This document shows positions 25,104 through 34,613 of a stretch of 64,000 bases of DNA, one piece after another. The stretch is from Marivita sp041725935 (lineage in GTDB: Bacteria; Pseudomonadota; Alphaproteobacteria; Rhodobacterales; Rhodobacteraceae). The DNA lies in NCBI GenBank assembly GCA_041725935.1, contig JBGRQD010000005.1, forward strand, positions 195,801-259,800. The letters run 5' to 3'. The position numbers and the translations under genes were made by a program. The notes below the pieces were generated by a model. That model searched no databases. It had not been told where the DNA came from and worked only from the letters and a program-made list of their open reading frames with translations. The number at the start of each line of letters is the position of its first letter. Within the stretch, counting starts at the first letter, position 1.

Positions 25104-28100
25104 TCTGCTTTCCCCCCTCGGGATCAAAAAAGACCGCGTTGACGATTTTCGCCTTGGCGATGTCGTCCCCCCCGGCGGTGAACTCGATGACCTCGCCCAT
25201 GCGTTCGGGGCCGTTCAGCACCAGACCCATGGCGATGCCCTTGTTCAGGGTCGGGCTGCGATAGGTCGAGGTGACGCGGCCTTGCGTGTTGCGTTGGCCG
25301 TTCTCGTTCGTGCCCTCGGCCAAAGCATAAGCGCCGTCCCTGAGCACCGACCCGTCGAGCGTTTCAAGACCCACCAGCTTCCAGCGTTTGGGGTCGGTCA
25401 TGTGCGACCGCGCCTGTGCGCGCTTGCCGATGTAATCTTCCTTTTTCTTGGAGATTGCCCAGTCGAGCCCAAGGTCCTGCGGGATCACCGTGCCGTCGGT
25501 TTCGTCGCCGATCATGATGAACCCCTTTTCGGCCCGCATGATGTGCAGCGCCTCGGTGCCATAGGGAGTGATGTTCCACTCCTGCCCGGCCTCGATCAGC
25601 TTGTCCCAGAAGGCGCGGCCCAGATTGGCGGGCACGGCGATTTCGTAGCTCAATTCGCCCGAGAAGGAGATGCGGTAGACCCGCACCGGGAAGCCGCCCA
25701 GTTCGCCGTCCTTCCAGTCCATGAAGGCCAATGCGTCTTTGCTGACATCCATCCCGCCCAGCTTTTCCAGCAGCTTACGGGCGTTGGGGCCAACCACGGC
25801 GACCTGTGCGAATTGCTCGGTCGCATTGACGGTCCAGACCTTGAAGTCCCACCATTCGGTTTGCAGCCATTCCTCCATATGGGCATGGATGCGATCCGCG
25901 CCGCCGGTGGTCGTGTGGCAAAGAAACGTGTCCTCGTCGATGCGCGCGACCACGCCGTCATCCGACAGGAAGCCATTTTCGGAGCACATCAACCCATAGC
26001 GGCATTTGCCCGGTTTCAGCGTGCTCATCATGTTGGTGTAGAGCATGTCGAGGAAGCGGCCCGCGTCCGGCCCTTTGACGATGATCTTGCCGAGGGTAGA
26101 GGCGTCAAGAAGGCCAAGGCTGTTGCGGGTGGCCAGCACTTCGCGGTTTACTGCGTCGTGCACGCTCTCGCCCTTGCGCGGGAAGGCATAGGGGCGGCGC
26201 CAATGGCCAACCGGTTCCCAATGCGCGCCGTTGGATTCGTGCCAATCGTGCATCGGGGTCTTGCGGATCGGCTGGAAAATCTCCCCACGCGCCTCACCCG
26301 CAATCGCACCCATCGAGATTGGGGTATACGGTGGGCGAAACGTGGTGGTTCCAACGCGCGGGATGTCCTCACCCAATGCATTCGCAAGCGTCGCGAGTCC
26401 ATTGATGTTGCTTAGTTTTCCTTGGTCTGTTGCCATACCCAAAGTTGTATACCGCTTGGTATGCTCGACGGATTCAAAACCTTCCTGTGCCGCCAATTGC
26501 ACGTCGGACACTTTCACGTCGTTCTGGTAATCCAGCCACGCTTTCATGCGCAGTTGCTTTTTTGCACCTTGCGGCATCATCCAGACCGGGACCAGCGGGG
26601 CTTCATCGGGCGCTTCGCCGCTGGACGCGGCGGCGTCGCCCTTTTCAGCATCAACACGCGCGGCGGCGGTTTTCCCTGCGCTTGCCGCGTTTTGCAGGAC
26701 GTCCTTCAAGTGGAACGCGCCATCGGCAGCACCCGAGGTGATGACGAACGGGTTGCCGTCATGGCTGGTGGGCGCGCGGTCGTGATCGGGGCGGAACGTT
26801 GCCTGGGATGCGTCCCAGATCAGCTTGCCGCCGCAATGGGACCAGAGGTGCACCACGGGCGACCAGCCGCCGGACATGGCGATAGCATCGCAGAAGATCT
26901 CTTCGAGCACTTCGCCTTCACCCGCCTGCACCCCGCGACAAACGGAATGCACGCGTTTCGCGCCCTTGACCTTGACCGCAGCAGCACCCGTTTCGACGCG
27001 GATGCCAAGTGCCCTTGCCTCGTCCATCAGCGCGCCGCCCCCCTGAGGGCGGGCGTCGAGGATCGCGGGCACCTTGAGACCCGCCTGCACCAGCGCGATG
27101 GCGGTGCGGTAGGCGTCGTCGTTGTTGGTGACAACCACCGTGCGGTCTCCGGGGCTGACGCCGAAGTTCACGAGGTAGTCGCGCACGGCGGAGGCCAGCA
27201 TCACGCCGGGGATGTCGTTGCCCGCAAAGGACAGCGGGCGCTCGATGGCCCCAGTCGCGGTGATGATCTGTGCTGCGCGGATGCGCCATAGACGGTGGCG
27301 CGGGCCACCGGCTTCGGGCGCGTGGTCGGTCAGGCGCTCGTAGCCCAGCACGTAGCCGTGGTCGTAAACCCCTGCCCCCATGGTCCGGGTGCGGATCTGT
27401 GCATTGGGCATCGCGTCGAGTTCTGCACGGGCCTGTTCGACCCATTCCTCGGGCGTCATGCCGTCGATCGTGCCGCCATCCACCGGCGCGCGGCCACCCA
27501 GATGGGCGGTCTGTTCGAGCAGCAGAACCTTGGCACCCGCGCGGGCAGCGGTCAGGGCGGATTGCAGACCCGCGACCCCGCCACCGATCACCAGCACATC
27601 GGTGAAAGCGTAGAAATGCTCATAGCGGTCGGCATCGCGCGACCCGGCGTCCGGGGCTTTACCCAGACCGGCAGAGTGGCGGATGAACGGCTCGTAGACG
27701 TGTTTCCAGAACGGGCGCGGATGGATGAACATCTTGTAGTAGAAACCCGCGCTCAGGAAGCGCGACAGAAGGTTGTTCACGATGCCGACATCGTAGTTCA
27801 GCGACGGCCAGTGGTTCTGGCTGGTGGCGGTCAGACCGTGGAAAATCTCGGTCGTGGTGGCGCGCTGGTTCGGCTCGAACCGGTTGCCCTCGCCAAGGCC
27901 GACAATGGCGTTGGGCTCTTCGGAACCGGAGGCCACGACGCCGCGCGGTCGGTGGTATTTGAAGCTGCGCCCCATCAGCATCTGGTCGTTGGCCAGAAGC
28001 GCGGAGGCGAGCGTGTCGCCCTGATAGCCGTTCAGGAGCGCGCCGTTGAACTTGAACGACACGGGGCGGTCGCGGTTGATCAGGCGGCCCTGGGTTTGAA

Positions 28101-28113
28101 CGCGGGTGCTCAT
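25096..28113 (-). CDS. soxA: Sarcosine oxidase alpha subunit
   Basis: The 1005-residue protein has an N-terminal 2Fe-2S-ferredoxin-like segment (VSFKFNGALLNGYQGDTLASALLAN), a Rossmann NAD-binding motif VLVIGGGVAGLQSALTAARAGAKVLLLE near residue 172, and a C-terminal GcvT-like tetrahydrofolate domain (about residues 600-1000, with SFSGELSYEIAVPANLG). This is the full length for the family. It binds NAD and folate and channels the methylene group. It lies between soxD and soxG. Confidence 0.96.
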   Translation of the reverse strand: MSTRVQTQGRLINRDRPVSFKFNGALLNGYQGDTLASALLANDQMLMGRSFKYHRPRGVVASGSEEPNAIVGLGEGNRFEPNQRATTTEIFHGLTATSQNHWPSLNYDVGIVNNLLSRFLSAGFYYKMFIHPRPFWKHVYEPFIRHSAGLGKAPDAGSRDADRYEHFYAFTDVLVIGGGVAGLQSALTAARAGAKVLLLEQTAHLGGRAPVDGGTIDGMTPEEWVEQARAELDAMPNAQIRTRTMGAGVYDHGYVLGYERLTDHAPEAGGPRHRLWRIRAAQIITATGAIERPLSFAGNDIPGVMLASAVRDYLVNFGVSPGDRTVVVTNNDDAYRTAIALVQAGLKVPAILDARPQGGGALMDEARALGIRVETGAAAVKVKGAKRVHSVCRGVQAGEGEVLEEIFCDAIAMSGGWSPVVHLWSHCGGKLIWDASQATFRPDHDRAPTSHDGNPFVITSGAADGAFHLKDVLQNAASAGKTAAARVDAEKGDAAASSGEAPDEAPLVPVWMMPQGAKKQLRMKAWLDYQNDVKVSDVQLAAQEGFESVEHTKRYTTLGMATDQGKLSNINGLATLANALGEDIPRVGTTTFRPPYTPISMGAIAGEARGEIFQPIRKTPMHDWHESNGAHWEPVGHWRRPYAFPRKGESVHDAVNREVLATRNSLGLLDASTLGKIIVKGPDAGRFLDMLYTNMMSTLKPGKCRYGLMCSENGFLSDDGVVARIDEDTFLCHTTTGGADRIHAHMEEWLQTEWWDFKVWTVNATEQFAQVAVVGPNARKLLEKLGGMDVSKDALAFMDWKDGELGGFPVRVYRISFSGELSYEIAVPANLGRAFWDKLIEAGQEWNITPYGTEALHIMRAEKGFIMIGDETDGTVIPQDLGLDWAISKKKEDYIGKRAQARSHMTDPKRWKLVGLETLDGSVLRDGAYALAEGTNENGQRNTQGRVTSTYRSPTLNKGIAMGLVLNGPERMGEVIEFTAGGDDIAKAKIVNAVFFDPEGGKQNV

Positions 28114-28181
28114 AAGTCAGACCTTGGCGCTGGCGGAGGTGTTGGAGCCTCCGGCGGGAGTTTTCTGGGCAAGATGAAGGA

Positions 28182-28511
28182 TCACGCGATGTCCCTCCAT
28201 TGGAAACCGGGGCGCTTGGCGCGGATGGTGTCGAGCAGCTCTTTCGGCGGTTCCGTCGTCTGGGCGCTGTAGGTGCCGAACACTTCAAGTGTGTTCGTGC
28301 AGCGCGCCGCATGGAACCACTTACCGCAGCCGTTCACATGCCGCCAGCGTTCGAAATGCACCCCTTTGGGGTTTTCGCGATGGAACAGGTAGCCGGTGAA
28401 ATCGTCATCGCTGGAGTCGGGGCCGAAGCGTGTCAGATGCGCCTCGCCTCCACCATGCAGTTCGGTTTCTTCAGCGGCAACGCCGCAATAGGGGCAGTTG
28501 ATCAAAAGCAT
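28182..28511 (-). CDS. soxD: Sarcosine oxidase delta subunit
   Basis: The 109-residue protein starts MLLINCPYCG, a CPYC zinc motif, and has the conserved WRHVNGCGKWFHAARCTNT segment with further zinc ligands, as in SoxD. It is a small zinc subunit that closes the folate site of the complex. It starts 11 bases after soxB and precedes soxA by 68 bases. Confidence 0.94.
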   Translation of the reverse strand: MLLINCPYCGVAAEETELHGGGEAHLTRFGPDSSDDDFTGYLFHRENPKGVHFERWRHVNGCGKWFHAARCTNTLEVFGTYSAQTTEPPKELLDTIRAKRPGFQWRDIA

Positions 28512-28522
28512 CTAGTCTCTCC

Positions 28523-29767
28523 CTAGTGCGCGACGCCAGCGGCGACGGATTCATCAATGAACCGGCCTTCGCGGAAGCGGTTGAGGCCGAACTCGGACGT
28601 CAGCGGCGAATACCCTTTGGCGATCAGCTCGGCCATGCCCCAGCCGGAGCCGGGGATCGCCTTAAAGCCGCCGGTGCCCCAGCCGCAGTTGATGAAGCAG
28701 CCGTCGAGCGGGGTCTTTGACAGGATGGGCGAACGGTCGCCGGTCATGTCGACGATCCCGCCCCACCAGCGCAGCATCTTGAGGCGCGAGATCATCGGGA
28801 AGGTCTCGACCAGCGCGCGGACGGTTTCCTCGACATGGTGGAACGACCCGCGCTGGGTGTAGTTGTTGTAGCCGTCGGCACCGCCGCCGATGACCATTTC
28901 GCCCTTGTCGGACTGGCTCATGTAGCCGTGCACGGTGTTGGCCATGACGACGACGTCCATGCAGGGTTTGATCGGCTCGGAGACCAGCGCCTGAAGGGCC
29001 ACGGATTCGATGGGCAGACGGAAGCCCGCCATTTCCGCCAGCACGCCCGAGTGACCGGCGACGACGATGCCCAGCTTGTCGCAGTCGATCTCGCCCTTGG
29101 TGGTGGTCACGCCTTTGACCTTACCGCCGTCCTGGCGCACAGCGGTGACCTCGCATTGCTGGATGATGTCCATGCCCATGTCCGAACACGCACGTGCATA
29201 GCCCCAAGCGACGGCGTCATGGCGCGCGGTGCCGCCGCGTGGTTGCCAGAGCGCGCCGAGGACCGGGTAGCGCGGGCCCTTGAGTTCGATGATCGGGCAG
29301 AGGCGCTTGACCTCGGACGGGCTGATGAACTTCGTCTCGACGCCCTGCAGGTTGTTGGCGTGTGCGGTGCGCTGGTAGCCGCGGATCTCGTGTTCGGTCT
29401 GGGCAAGCATCATCACGCCGCGGGGGGAGAACATGATGTTGTAGTTCAGATCCTGCGACAGCGTCTCATAAAGCGAGCGCGCCTTTTCGTAGATCGCGGC
29501 AGAGGGATCCTGCAGGTAGTTCGAACGGATGATGGTGGTGTTCCGGCCGGTGTTGCCGCCCCCCAGCCAGCCCTTTTCGATCACCGCCACGTTGGTGATG
29601 CCGAAATTCTTGCCAAGGTAATAGGCGGTGGCAAGGCCATGGCCGCCCGCGCCCACGATGATCACATCGTATTTCTTCTTCGGCTCGGGCTTGCGCCATG
29701 CGCGTTCCCATCCGGTCTGGTAGCGGAGGGCTTCGCGGGCAACGGCAAAGGCAGAATAGCGTTTCAT
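28523..29767 (-). CDS. soxB: Sarcosine oxidase beta subunit
   Basis: The 414-residue protein has the FAD-binding motif DVIIVGAGGHGLATAYYLGKNFG near residues 34-55 and the C-terminal INCGWGTGGFKAIPGSG, as in DAO-type flavoproteins. In the heterotetramer the beta subunit holds the FAD where sarcosine is oxidised and the covalently bound FMN. It is the first gene of soxBDAG; the 183-base gap to ccmI should hold its promoter, but no operator was recognised. Confidence 0.95.
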   Translation of the reverse strand: MKRYSAFAVAREALRYQTGWERAWRKPEPKKKYDVIIVGAGGHGLATAYYLGKNFGITNVAVIEKGWLGGGNTGRNTTIIRSNYLQDPSAAIYEKARSLYETLSQDLNYNIMFSPRGVMMLAQTEHEIRGYQRTAHANNLQGVETKFISPSEVKRLCPIIELKGPRYPVLGALWQPRGGTARHDAVAWGYARACSDMGMDIIQQCEVTAVRQDGGKVKGVTTTKGEIDCDKLGIVVAGHSGVLAEMAGFRLPIESVALQALVSEPIKPCMDVVVMANTVHGYMSQSDKGEMVIGGGADGYNNYTQRGSFHHVEETVRALVETFPMISRLKMLRWWGGIVDMTGDRSPILSKTPLDGCFINCGWGTGGFKAIPGSGWGMAELIAKGYSPLTSEFGLNRFREGRFIDESVAAGVAH

Positions 29768-29950
29768 GGGGCGCGACTCGGGGTTGGGGTCATGTGTCGG
29801 ATATGTGGACCGGATGGGGCATCTTGCGGATACTCACAGCGCCCTTTTACCGTGATTTTGCGACATGGCGCTTTGTCACGGGGTTTTGCCCTTTTTTCAA
29901 GCGCTCAGCGGCTATACATGTCGGTAAAACAGCTTGTGGATTTGTAAACG

Positions 29951-31180
29951 ATGACGTTTTTCTGGATCGCCACCGTCCTTCTCACCGTTGCCATGGCCGC
30001 CCTTCTGGCCATCGCCCTGTTGCGTGGACAGCGCTCCACCGGTCCCGCCGAAGCGTTCGACCTGCAGGTCTACCGCGACCAATTGACCGAAGTGGACCGC
30101 GACCTCACACGCGGCGTGATCTCGGAGGAGGACGCAGAGCGGCTGCGCACCGAGATCTCGCGGCGCATCCTGTCGGCAGATGCCAAGGCGCAGACCACGG
30201 GTGTTTCGGGCACACAGCCGCAGACGCTGGGTGTGGCCACGGCGGCGCTGATCGCCGGGCTGCTGGTCGGCGGGAGTTTCTGGCTCTACGCGCAGATCGG
30301 TGCGCCGGGATACGGCGATCTGGGATTGGCACAGCGGCTCGAGATGGCAGAAGCGGCACGTGAGTCCCGTCCCTCACAGCAGGATGCCGAAGCGCAGATG
30401 CCCCCCACCGAAGAGACCGAGATTCAGCCCGAATATGCCGGACTGGTGCAGCGATTGCGCGGTGCCGTGGCCGAGCGGCCCGGCGATCTGCAGGGGCACA
30501 TCCTTTTGGCACGGTCCGAGGCCGCGATGGGCAACTACGTGGCCGCCTACATGGCGCAGCAACAGGTGCTGACGATCAAGGGCGATGACGCGACGGGCCG
30601 GGATTATGCCGATCTGGCCGACATGATGGTGCTGGCCGCCGGGGGATACGTGTCGCCCGAAGCGGAAAGGGTGCTCGAAGCGGCATTGACGCGCGAGCCG
30701 TCGAACGGCGTGGCGCAGTACTACATGGGGCTGATGATGGCCCAGACCGGGCGTCCCGATGTCGCCTTCCGCCTGTGGGACAGGTTGCTTCGGCAAAGCC
30801 CGCCAGACGCGGCTTGGTTACCGCCGATCCTGTCGCAGATCGAAGAAATGGCCTTCCGCGCCGGGGTTGCGGATTACGAAGTGCCCGAGATCGCCGGGAT
30901 GCGTGGGCCAAGCGCTGAGGATGTCGAAGCCGCGGGCGAGATGAGCGCCGAAGACCGGCAGGAGATGATCCGTGGCATGGTTGCGCAATTGTCCGACCGG
31001 CTGGCGACCGAAGGCGGCCCGCCCGAGGAATGGGCGCGGTTGATTTCTTCGCTGGGTGTCTTGGGCGACGAGGCGCAGGCCATCGCCATCTGGAACAATG
31101 CGCAAGAGGTGTTTGCCGATAATCCGGCAGCGCTCGAGATCGTCCGCGATGGCGCGCGCGCGGCGGGATTGGTTCTGTAA
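29951..31180 (+). CDS. ccmI: Cytochrome c biogenesis protein CcmI
   Basis: The 409-residue protein has two membrane helices (about residues 3-23 and 92-115) separated by a cytoplasmic loop with YRDQLTEVDRDLTRGVISEEDAERLRTEISRRIL, the CcmI/CycH signature, and a periplasmic TPR region. CcmI chaperones apocytochrome c to the CcmFH haem-ligation complex. The other ccm genes are not in the window. A coding run ruvX-DUF1289 follows 4 bases later. Confidence 0.92.
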   Translation: MTFFWIATVLLTVAMAALLAIALLRGQRSTGPAEAFDLQVYRDQLTEVDRDLTRGVISEEDAERLRTEISRRILSADAKAQTTGVSGTQPQTLGVATAALIAGLLVGGSFWLYAQIGAPGYGDLGLAQRLEMAEAARESRPSQQDAEAQMPPTEETEIQPEYAGLVQRLRGAVAERPGDLQGHILLARSEAAMGNYVAAYMAQQQVLTIKGDDATGRDYADLADMMVLAAGGYVSPEAERVLEAALTREPSNGVAQYYMGLMMAQTGRPDVAFRLWDRLLRQSPPDAAWLPPILSQIEEMAFRAGVADYEVPEIAGMRGPSAEDVEAAGEMSAEDRQEMIRGMVAQLSDRLATEGGPPEEWARLISSLGVLGDEAQAIAIWNNAQEVFADNPAALEIVRDGARAAGLVL

Positions 31181-31184
31181 CGGC

Positions 31185-31661
31185 GTGATCTACGACGATA
31201 TCTCCGAATTTGCCGCGATCCTGCCTTCGCGACGTGCGCTGGCGGGGCTGGACCTGGGCACCAAGACGATTGGGGTCGCGGTGTCGGACGGGATGCGCAG
31301 CGTAGCGACGCCACTGGAAACGGTGAAGCGGCGCAAGTTCGGCCTCGATGCCGAGGCGCTGCTGGTGATCCTGACCAATCGCGACATTGCCGGGCTGGTT
31401 CTTGGCCTACCGCGCAACATGGACGGGTCCGAGGGTCCGAGATGCCAGTCCACACGGGCCTTTGCGCGCAATTTCGCGGTGCTCTGGGATCGTCCGATCA
31501 CATTCTGGGATGAACGTCTGTCCACGGTTGCGGCAGAAAGAGCACTGCTCGAGGCGGATACGACCCGAAAACGTCGCGCAGAGGTGATCGACCACGTCGC
31601 GGCAAGCTATATCCTGCAAGGGGCGCTGGACCGGCTGCGCCATATCGAAGCCGACGCATGA
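31185..31661 (+). CDS. ruvX: Holliday junction resolvase-like protein RuvX/YqgF
   Basis: The 158-residue protein has the RNase H-like motif GLDLGTKTIGVAVSDG with the first acidic residue, VLGLPRNMDGSEG, and FWDERLSTVAAER and RAEVIDHVAASYILQ with the other acidic sites. YqgF proteins act in 16S rRNA 5'-end maturation and possibly junction resolution. The start is GTG 31185 (VIYDDISEF), 4 bases after the ccmI stop. Its stop overlaps the next gene by ATGA. Confidence 0.93.
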   Translation: MIYDDISEFAAILPSRRALAGLDLGTKTIGVAVSDGMRSVATPLETVKRRKFGLDAEALLVILTNRDIAGLVLGLPRNMDGSEGPRCQSTRAFARNFAVLWDRPITFWDERLSTVAAERALLEADTTRKRRAEVIDHVAASYILQGALDRLRHIEADA

Positions 31662-31930
31662 GGAAACCCGCGCTGATGAAAGACGATGTCTGGAGCCGCA
31701 ACGAGATCGAAAGCCCCTGTGTGAAGATCTGCGTTGTGCATCCCGAAAGCCGCCTCTGCACCGGCTGCCTGCGCAGCATCGACGAGATCGGCGCGTGGTC
31801 GAAGATGTCACCAGAGGCGCGGCGGGCCGTCATGGCAGAGCTGCCGTCGCGTGTCGGGCAGTTGACCAAGCGTCGCGGCGGACGCGCGGCGCGGCTGTTG
31901 CGCACGGGTGGCTCGACCGACGGAATGTGA
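31658..31930 (+). CDS. DUF1289 domain protein
   Basis: The 90-residue protein contains the DUF1289 core SPCVKICVVHPESRLCTGCLRSIDEI followed by W and the MSPEARRAVMAELP segment, with four conserved cysteines, probably a small metal site. The function is unknown; members are often called Fe-S-like proteins. It overlaps the ruvX stop by 4 bases; an internal ATG at 31676 (MKDDVW) is an alternative start. A strong terminator follows within 11 bases. Confidence 0.85.
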   Translation: MRKPALMKDDVWSRNEIESPCVKICVVHPESRLCTGCLRSIDEIGAWSKMSPEARRAVMAELPSRVGQLTKRRGGRAARLLRTGGSTDGM

Positions 31931-31940
31931 CCAGACAATA

Positions 31941-31967
31941 AAAACCGGGGCTTTTGACCCCGGTTTT
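31941..31967. terminator. Rho-independent terminator after ccmI-ruvX-DUF1289
   Basis: AAAACCGGGG at 31941-31950 pairs with CCCCGGTTTT at 31958-31967 around a 7-base loop. It ends the plus-strand unit and, since the stem is A/T-flanked on both sides, probably also the minus-strand gene ending at 31993. Confidence 0.9.
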
Positions 31968-31992
31968 CGTTTCGTCTTATGTGGCGTGAACT

Positions 31993-32466
31993 CTAGTCCA
32001 GTCCAAGCGCGCAGATACAGAACTTCTTGGCCTTGTAGTGCGCTTTCTTGCTGACACTCACATTGTAAAGGATCTGGTAGGTGTGATCCGGTTTCGCCAG
32101 ACAGCAGGCTGTGACTTCCACATCCTTTGGTGCCTTGGCGCAGAAGTTTCTGCCGAGGTGATACATTTCCGCCGGAACATCTGCAGTGAACATCGCACGC
32201 CGATGCCCGTCTTTGTCGGTGATGCATTTCACCTTGGGGCAAGACACCGGAGCCGGTTTCGGAACGACTTTGACCACACGCGGTTCATTCGGCTCATCTG
32301 ACTCGTCCGAGGTGTTCGGACGATCCGGGCGCTCGGGACGTTCCGGAGTTGTCGGTGTTTCCGGCCGGTCAAAGCTCGGTTGTTCGTAGCTTGGCTCATT
32401 CGGCGGCACGTCCCGCGCCAAAGCGGGCGAGGCAATCAGTGCGAAAATCAGCAGGGCAAGTCTCAT
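31993..32466 (-). CDS. Secreted Pro/Glu-rich protein with a Cys-rich C terminus
   Basis: The 157-residue protein starts MRLALLIFALIASPALARD, a clear Sec signal peptide, then a low-complexity stretch of Pro, Glu, Arg, Asp and Ser repeats (about residues 20-65, RPERPDRP-like), and a compact domain with eight cysteines (CPKVKC, FCAKAP, ACC, FCIC), likely disulphide-bonded. AAGGGA six bases upstream supports ATG at 32464-32466. I recognise no family. It lies beside an RTX-repeat protein gene on the same strand. Confidence 0.7.
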   Translation of the reverse strand: MRLALLIFALIASPALARDVPPNEPSYEQPSFDRPETPTTPERPERPDRPNTSDESDEPNEPRVVKVVPKPAPVSCPKVKCITDKDGHRRAMFTADVPAEMYHLGRNFCAKAPKDVEVTACCLAKPDHTYQILYNVSVSKKAHYKAKKFCICALGLD

Positions 32467-32571
32467 GTCTTTTCCCTTTGGGTACCGCACCTTGCGTGCA
32501 GCTTTTGGTTAACATGGTTCCGCGCCACCATGAAATCACGGTTTCCGGCGCGGGTTACAAGCTCAGATCCA

Positions 32572-33669
32572 TCAGGCAGCCGCTGGTGCCAGAAGGTTCG
32601 TGTTTTCCACGATGAGGATCTGGTCGAGCGATACAGGACCAGCCGCCGCTGAGACGACCACGACGGTCTGTCCATTCAACTGTACGACGCTGTCGCCCGT
32701 GACGCCGTCGGTGTCGATCGTGACAGAACTGCCCGGGGAGGTCCCAGCAGGTACGGAAACGATCACCACTTCATCCTCTTCCAGATCCATGATCATGGGT
32801 GCGTTGGCCGGATCGACATAGGTGCCTGTGGAGAAAATATCATCGCCACCTTCACCAAATGCGACGTCACCACTGCCGATCTGGATGTCATCATTGCCCT
32901 CACCACCAAGAAGCACGTCCGGATCAAGAATATCCTGCGCGGCGAGGATGTCGTCAGTGTTGCCATCCCAGACGCCAAAGACCTGATCGTCCCCGGCACC
33001 GCCATCCAGCGTGTCGGCACCGGCACCACCGACGAGAACGTCATCGCCGTCACCGTCCATGAGGCTGTCGTCGCCGTCGCCGCCGAAGAGAGTGTCGGAG
33101 CCAGCACCGCCGAACGCCGTGTCATTGCCTGCACCGCCGACGAGTTCGTCATTGCCGTCCTGACCGTTCAGCACATCGTTGCCCGCGTCGCCGAAGAGCG
33201 TGTCGTTGCCAAGACCACCGGAAATGACGTCGTCTTCCGTGCCACCGGCCACGAGATCATCCCCGGAATTGCCGTCAAGCAGGTCGGATCCGGCAGAGCC
33301 GAAGACCTGATCATCGCCATCGCCGCCGAGCACGGTGTCGTCACCGTCCTGACCGTCAAGGATGTTGTCTCCGGCATTGCCTGAGATTTCGTCATCGCCA
33401 CCGGCACCGACAACCGTTTCCGCACCTGCGGCCGCTGTCAGGCTTTCGCCGGCGTCAGTTCCGAAGGTCACACCTTCGGATGTCACGATCCCGTCCGTGA
33501 CGCTGCCGCCCCCGCCAGTATCAGTGCCACCACCGCCAGTGTCGCCACCGTCAGTATCCCCACCGCCCTCGGTCGGGCCGTCCGTATCGTCGTCGTCATC
33601 GCCCGAATCCACGAAGAGGCCTGCCGAGAGACCCAAAAGCGTGAGCGCCAAAAGTGCTGCATATTCCAT
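32572..33669 (-). CDS. RTX-type calcium-binding repeat protein
   Basis: The 365-residue protein has a hydrophobic N terminus (MEYAALLALTLLGLSAGLF), an Asp/Gly/Thr-rich stretch, and from about residue 90 to 235 tandem nonapeptides of the GGxGxDxhx type (GGDGDDQVFG, GGLGNDTLFG, GGAGADTLDG), which fold into a calcium-binding beta-roll. The C terminus is a small beta domain with DSVVQLNGQTVVVVS. Such proteins are usually exported by type I secretion; no ABC exporter is nearby. The substrate or role is unknown. Confidence 0.85.
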   Translation of the reverse strand: MEYAALLALTLLGLSAGLFVDSGDDDDDTDGPTEGGGDTDGGDTGGGGTDTGGGGSVTDGIVTSEGVTFGTDAGESLTAAAGAETVVGAGGDDEISGNAGDNILDGQDGDDTVLGGDGDDQVFGSAGSDLLDGNSGDDLVAGGTEDDVISGGLGNDTLFGDAGNDVLNGQDGNDELVGGAGNDTAFGGAGSDTLFGGDGDDSLMDGDGDDVLVGGAGADTLDGGAGDDQVFGVWDGNTDDILAAQDILDPDVLLGGEGNDDIQIGSGDVAFGEGGDDIFSTGTYVDPANAPMIMDLEEDEVVIVSVPAGTSPGSSVTIDTDGVTGDSVVQLNGQTVVVVSAAAGPVSLDQILIVENTNLLAPAAA

Positions 33670-33832
33670 TTACGTTAATCCCACGATTACCGATTGGCGT
33701 TCAACTTACCCCCGGTCAAACGTCCACTCATAATAAAATCGACAATTTTACAGGTATTGTTAGGGATTTGGCGACAGTTTCGAACAGGCCTGTCCGATTG
33801 TCCCGAGTTGACCGGAGGAATATGGCGGTGCC

Positions 33833-34609
33833 TTATTTCTGCCCAATCCAGACCGCGCCCGAGTCGGGTGATTCAGGCCGCAGATATGCGACCATCCTGC
33901 CGTCCCGCGAGGCTGTAGCGCCTGCCTGCCAAGGCGCCACGCCGTGCAGCAGGAACGGATTGAGTAAAACCGCCTCGCCCGGACGTGTAAAGAGCGGAAT
34001 GCGTGGGCAGTCGTCAAACGCTCGTTTCCGGGCGGCCTGATAAACGTCGGTGATGTCCACAAAAGCCCAGTCGGTTTCGGGCAGATGCCCCAGTGCGTCG
34101 ATCATCGCCTGCTGAAGAATGTAATGGCTGCCCGACCACACCACCAAGGGGCTGGCCCCGGGCGAAGTTTCGGTCAGCGGCAGTCCCAGAATCCAGTCGT
34201 GGCGTTCGCGCAGGAAGCGGCGTTTGGACGTTCCCTCGGCAAGCAGCCCGTCCATGTGCGCGGCATCCCGGTTCCGGCGGTAGCGGAACGCGGCATCGCT
34301 TTCACCCCGGCGCGGACGCGGATAGCCGGGATAGGTGATCGACAGCTGCGCCGGGTGCAGGTCGGTCCTCGGGCCGATGCGATCGCCGACCGGTCCAGCA
34401 AGCGGCACGCCGTTCACCGCACCCTGCGGGTCGGATGGCAGCGCATCGACGCCAACGAACCATGTGCCTTCGCATTGCAACCAGGTCGACATCATCTCGG
34501 GGTCACGCGCAACATCTTGCCCGAGTTTTCGAGCAGCCCGCGCCCAACGATAGGTCTCGGGGTGCCAGTCGAAGCGGATGAACCCGCAGTCTGGCCAATC
34601 CCTCACCAT
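33833..34609 (-). CDS. Phytanoyl-CoA dioxygenase-like 2-oxoglutarate/Fe(II) protein
   Basis: The 258-residue protein shows a possible facial triad: AAHMDG (His-x-Asp), the distal His in LLHGVAP, and Arg in AYLRPE that could bind 2-oxoglutarate. ALLNPFLLHG is typical of the family. Substrate and pathway are unknown. The ATG at 34607-34609 is only 4 bases after the dusA stop, so it is probably cotranscribed with dusA; it may act on tRNA or a small metabolite, but this is only inference. Confidence 0.68.
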   Translation of the reverse strand: MVRDWPDCGFIRFDWHPETYRWARAARKLGQDVARDPEMMSTWLQCEGTWFVGVDALPSDPQGAVNGVPLAGPVGDRIGPRTDLHPAQLSITYPGYPRPRRGESDAAFRYRRNRDAAHMDGLLAEGTSKRRFLRERHDWILGLPLTETSPGASPLVVWSGSHYILQQAMIDALGHLPETDWAFVDITDVYQAARKRAFDDCPRIPLFTRPGEAVLLNPFLLHGVAPWQAGATASRDGRMVAYLRPESPDSGAVWIGQK

Positions 34610-34613
34610 GGCC

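Noticed and set aside
24988..26415. 475-codon plus-strand frame
   Set aside because: It is antisense to soxG and soxA and has no coherent motifs.
28835..29947. 370-codon plus-strand frame
   Set aside because: It is antisense to soxB.
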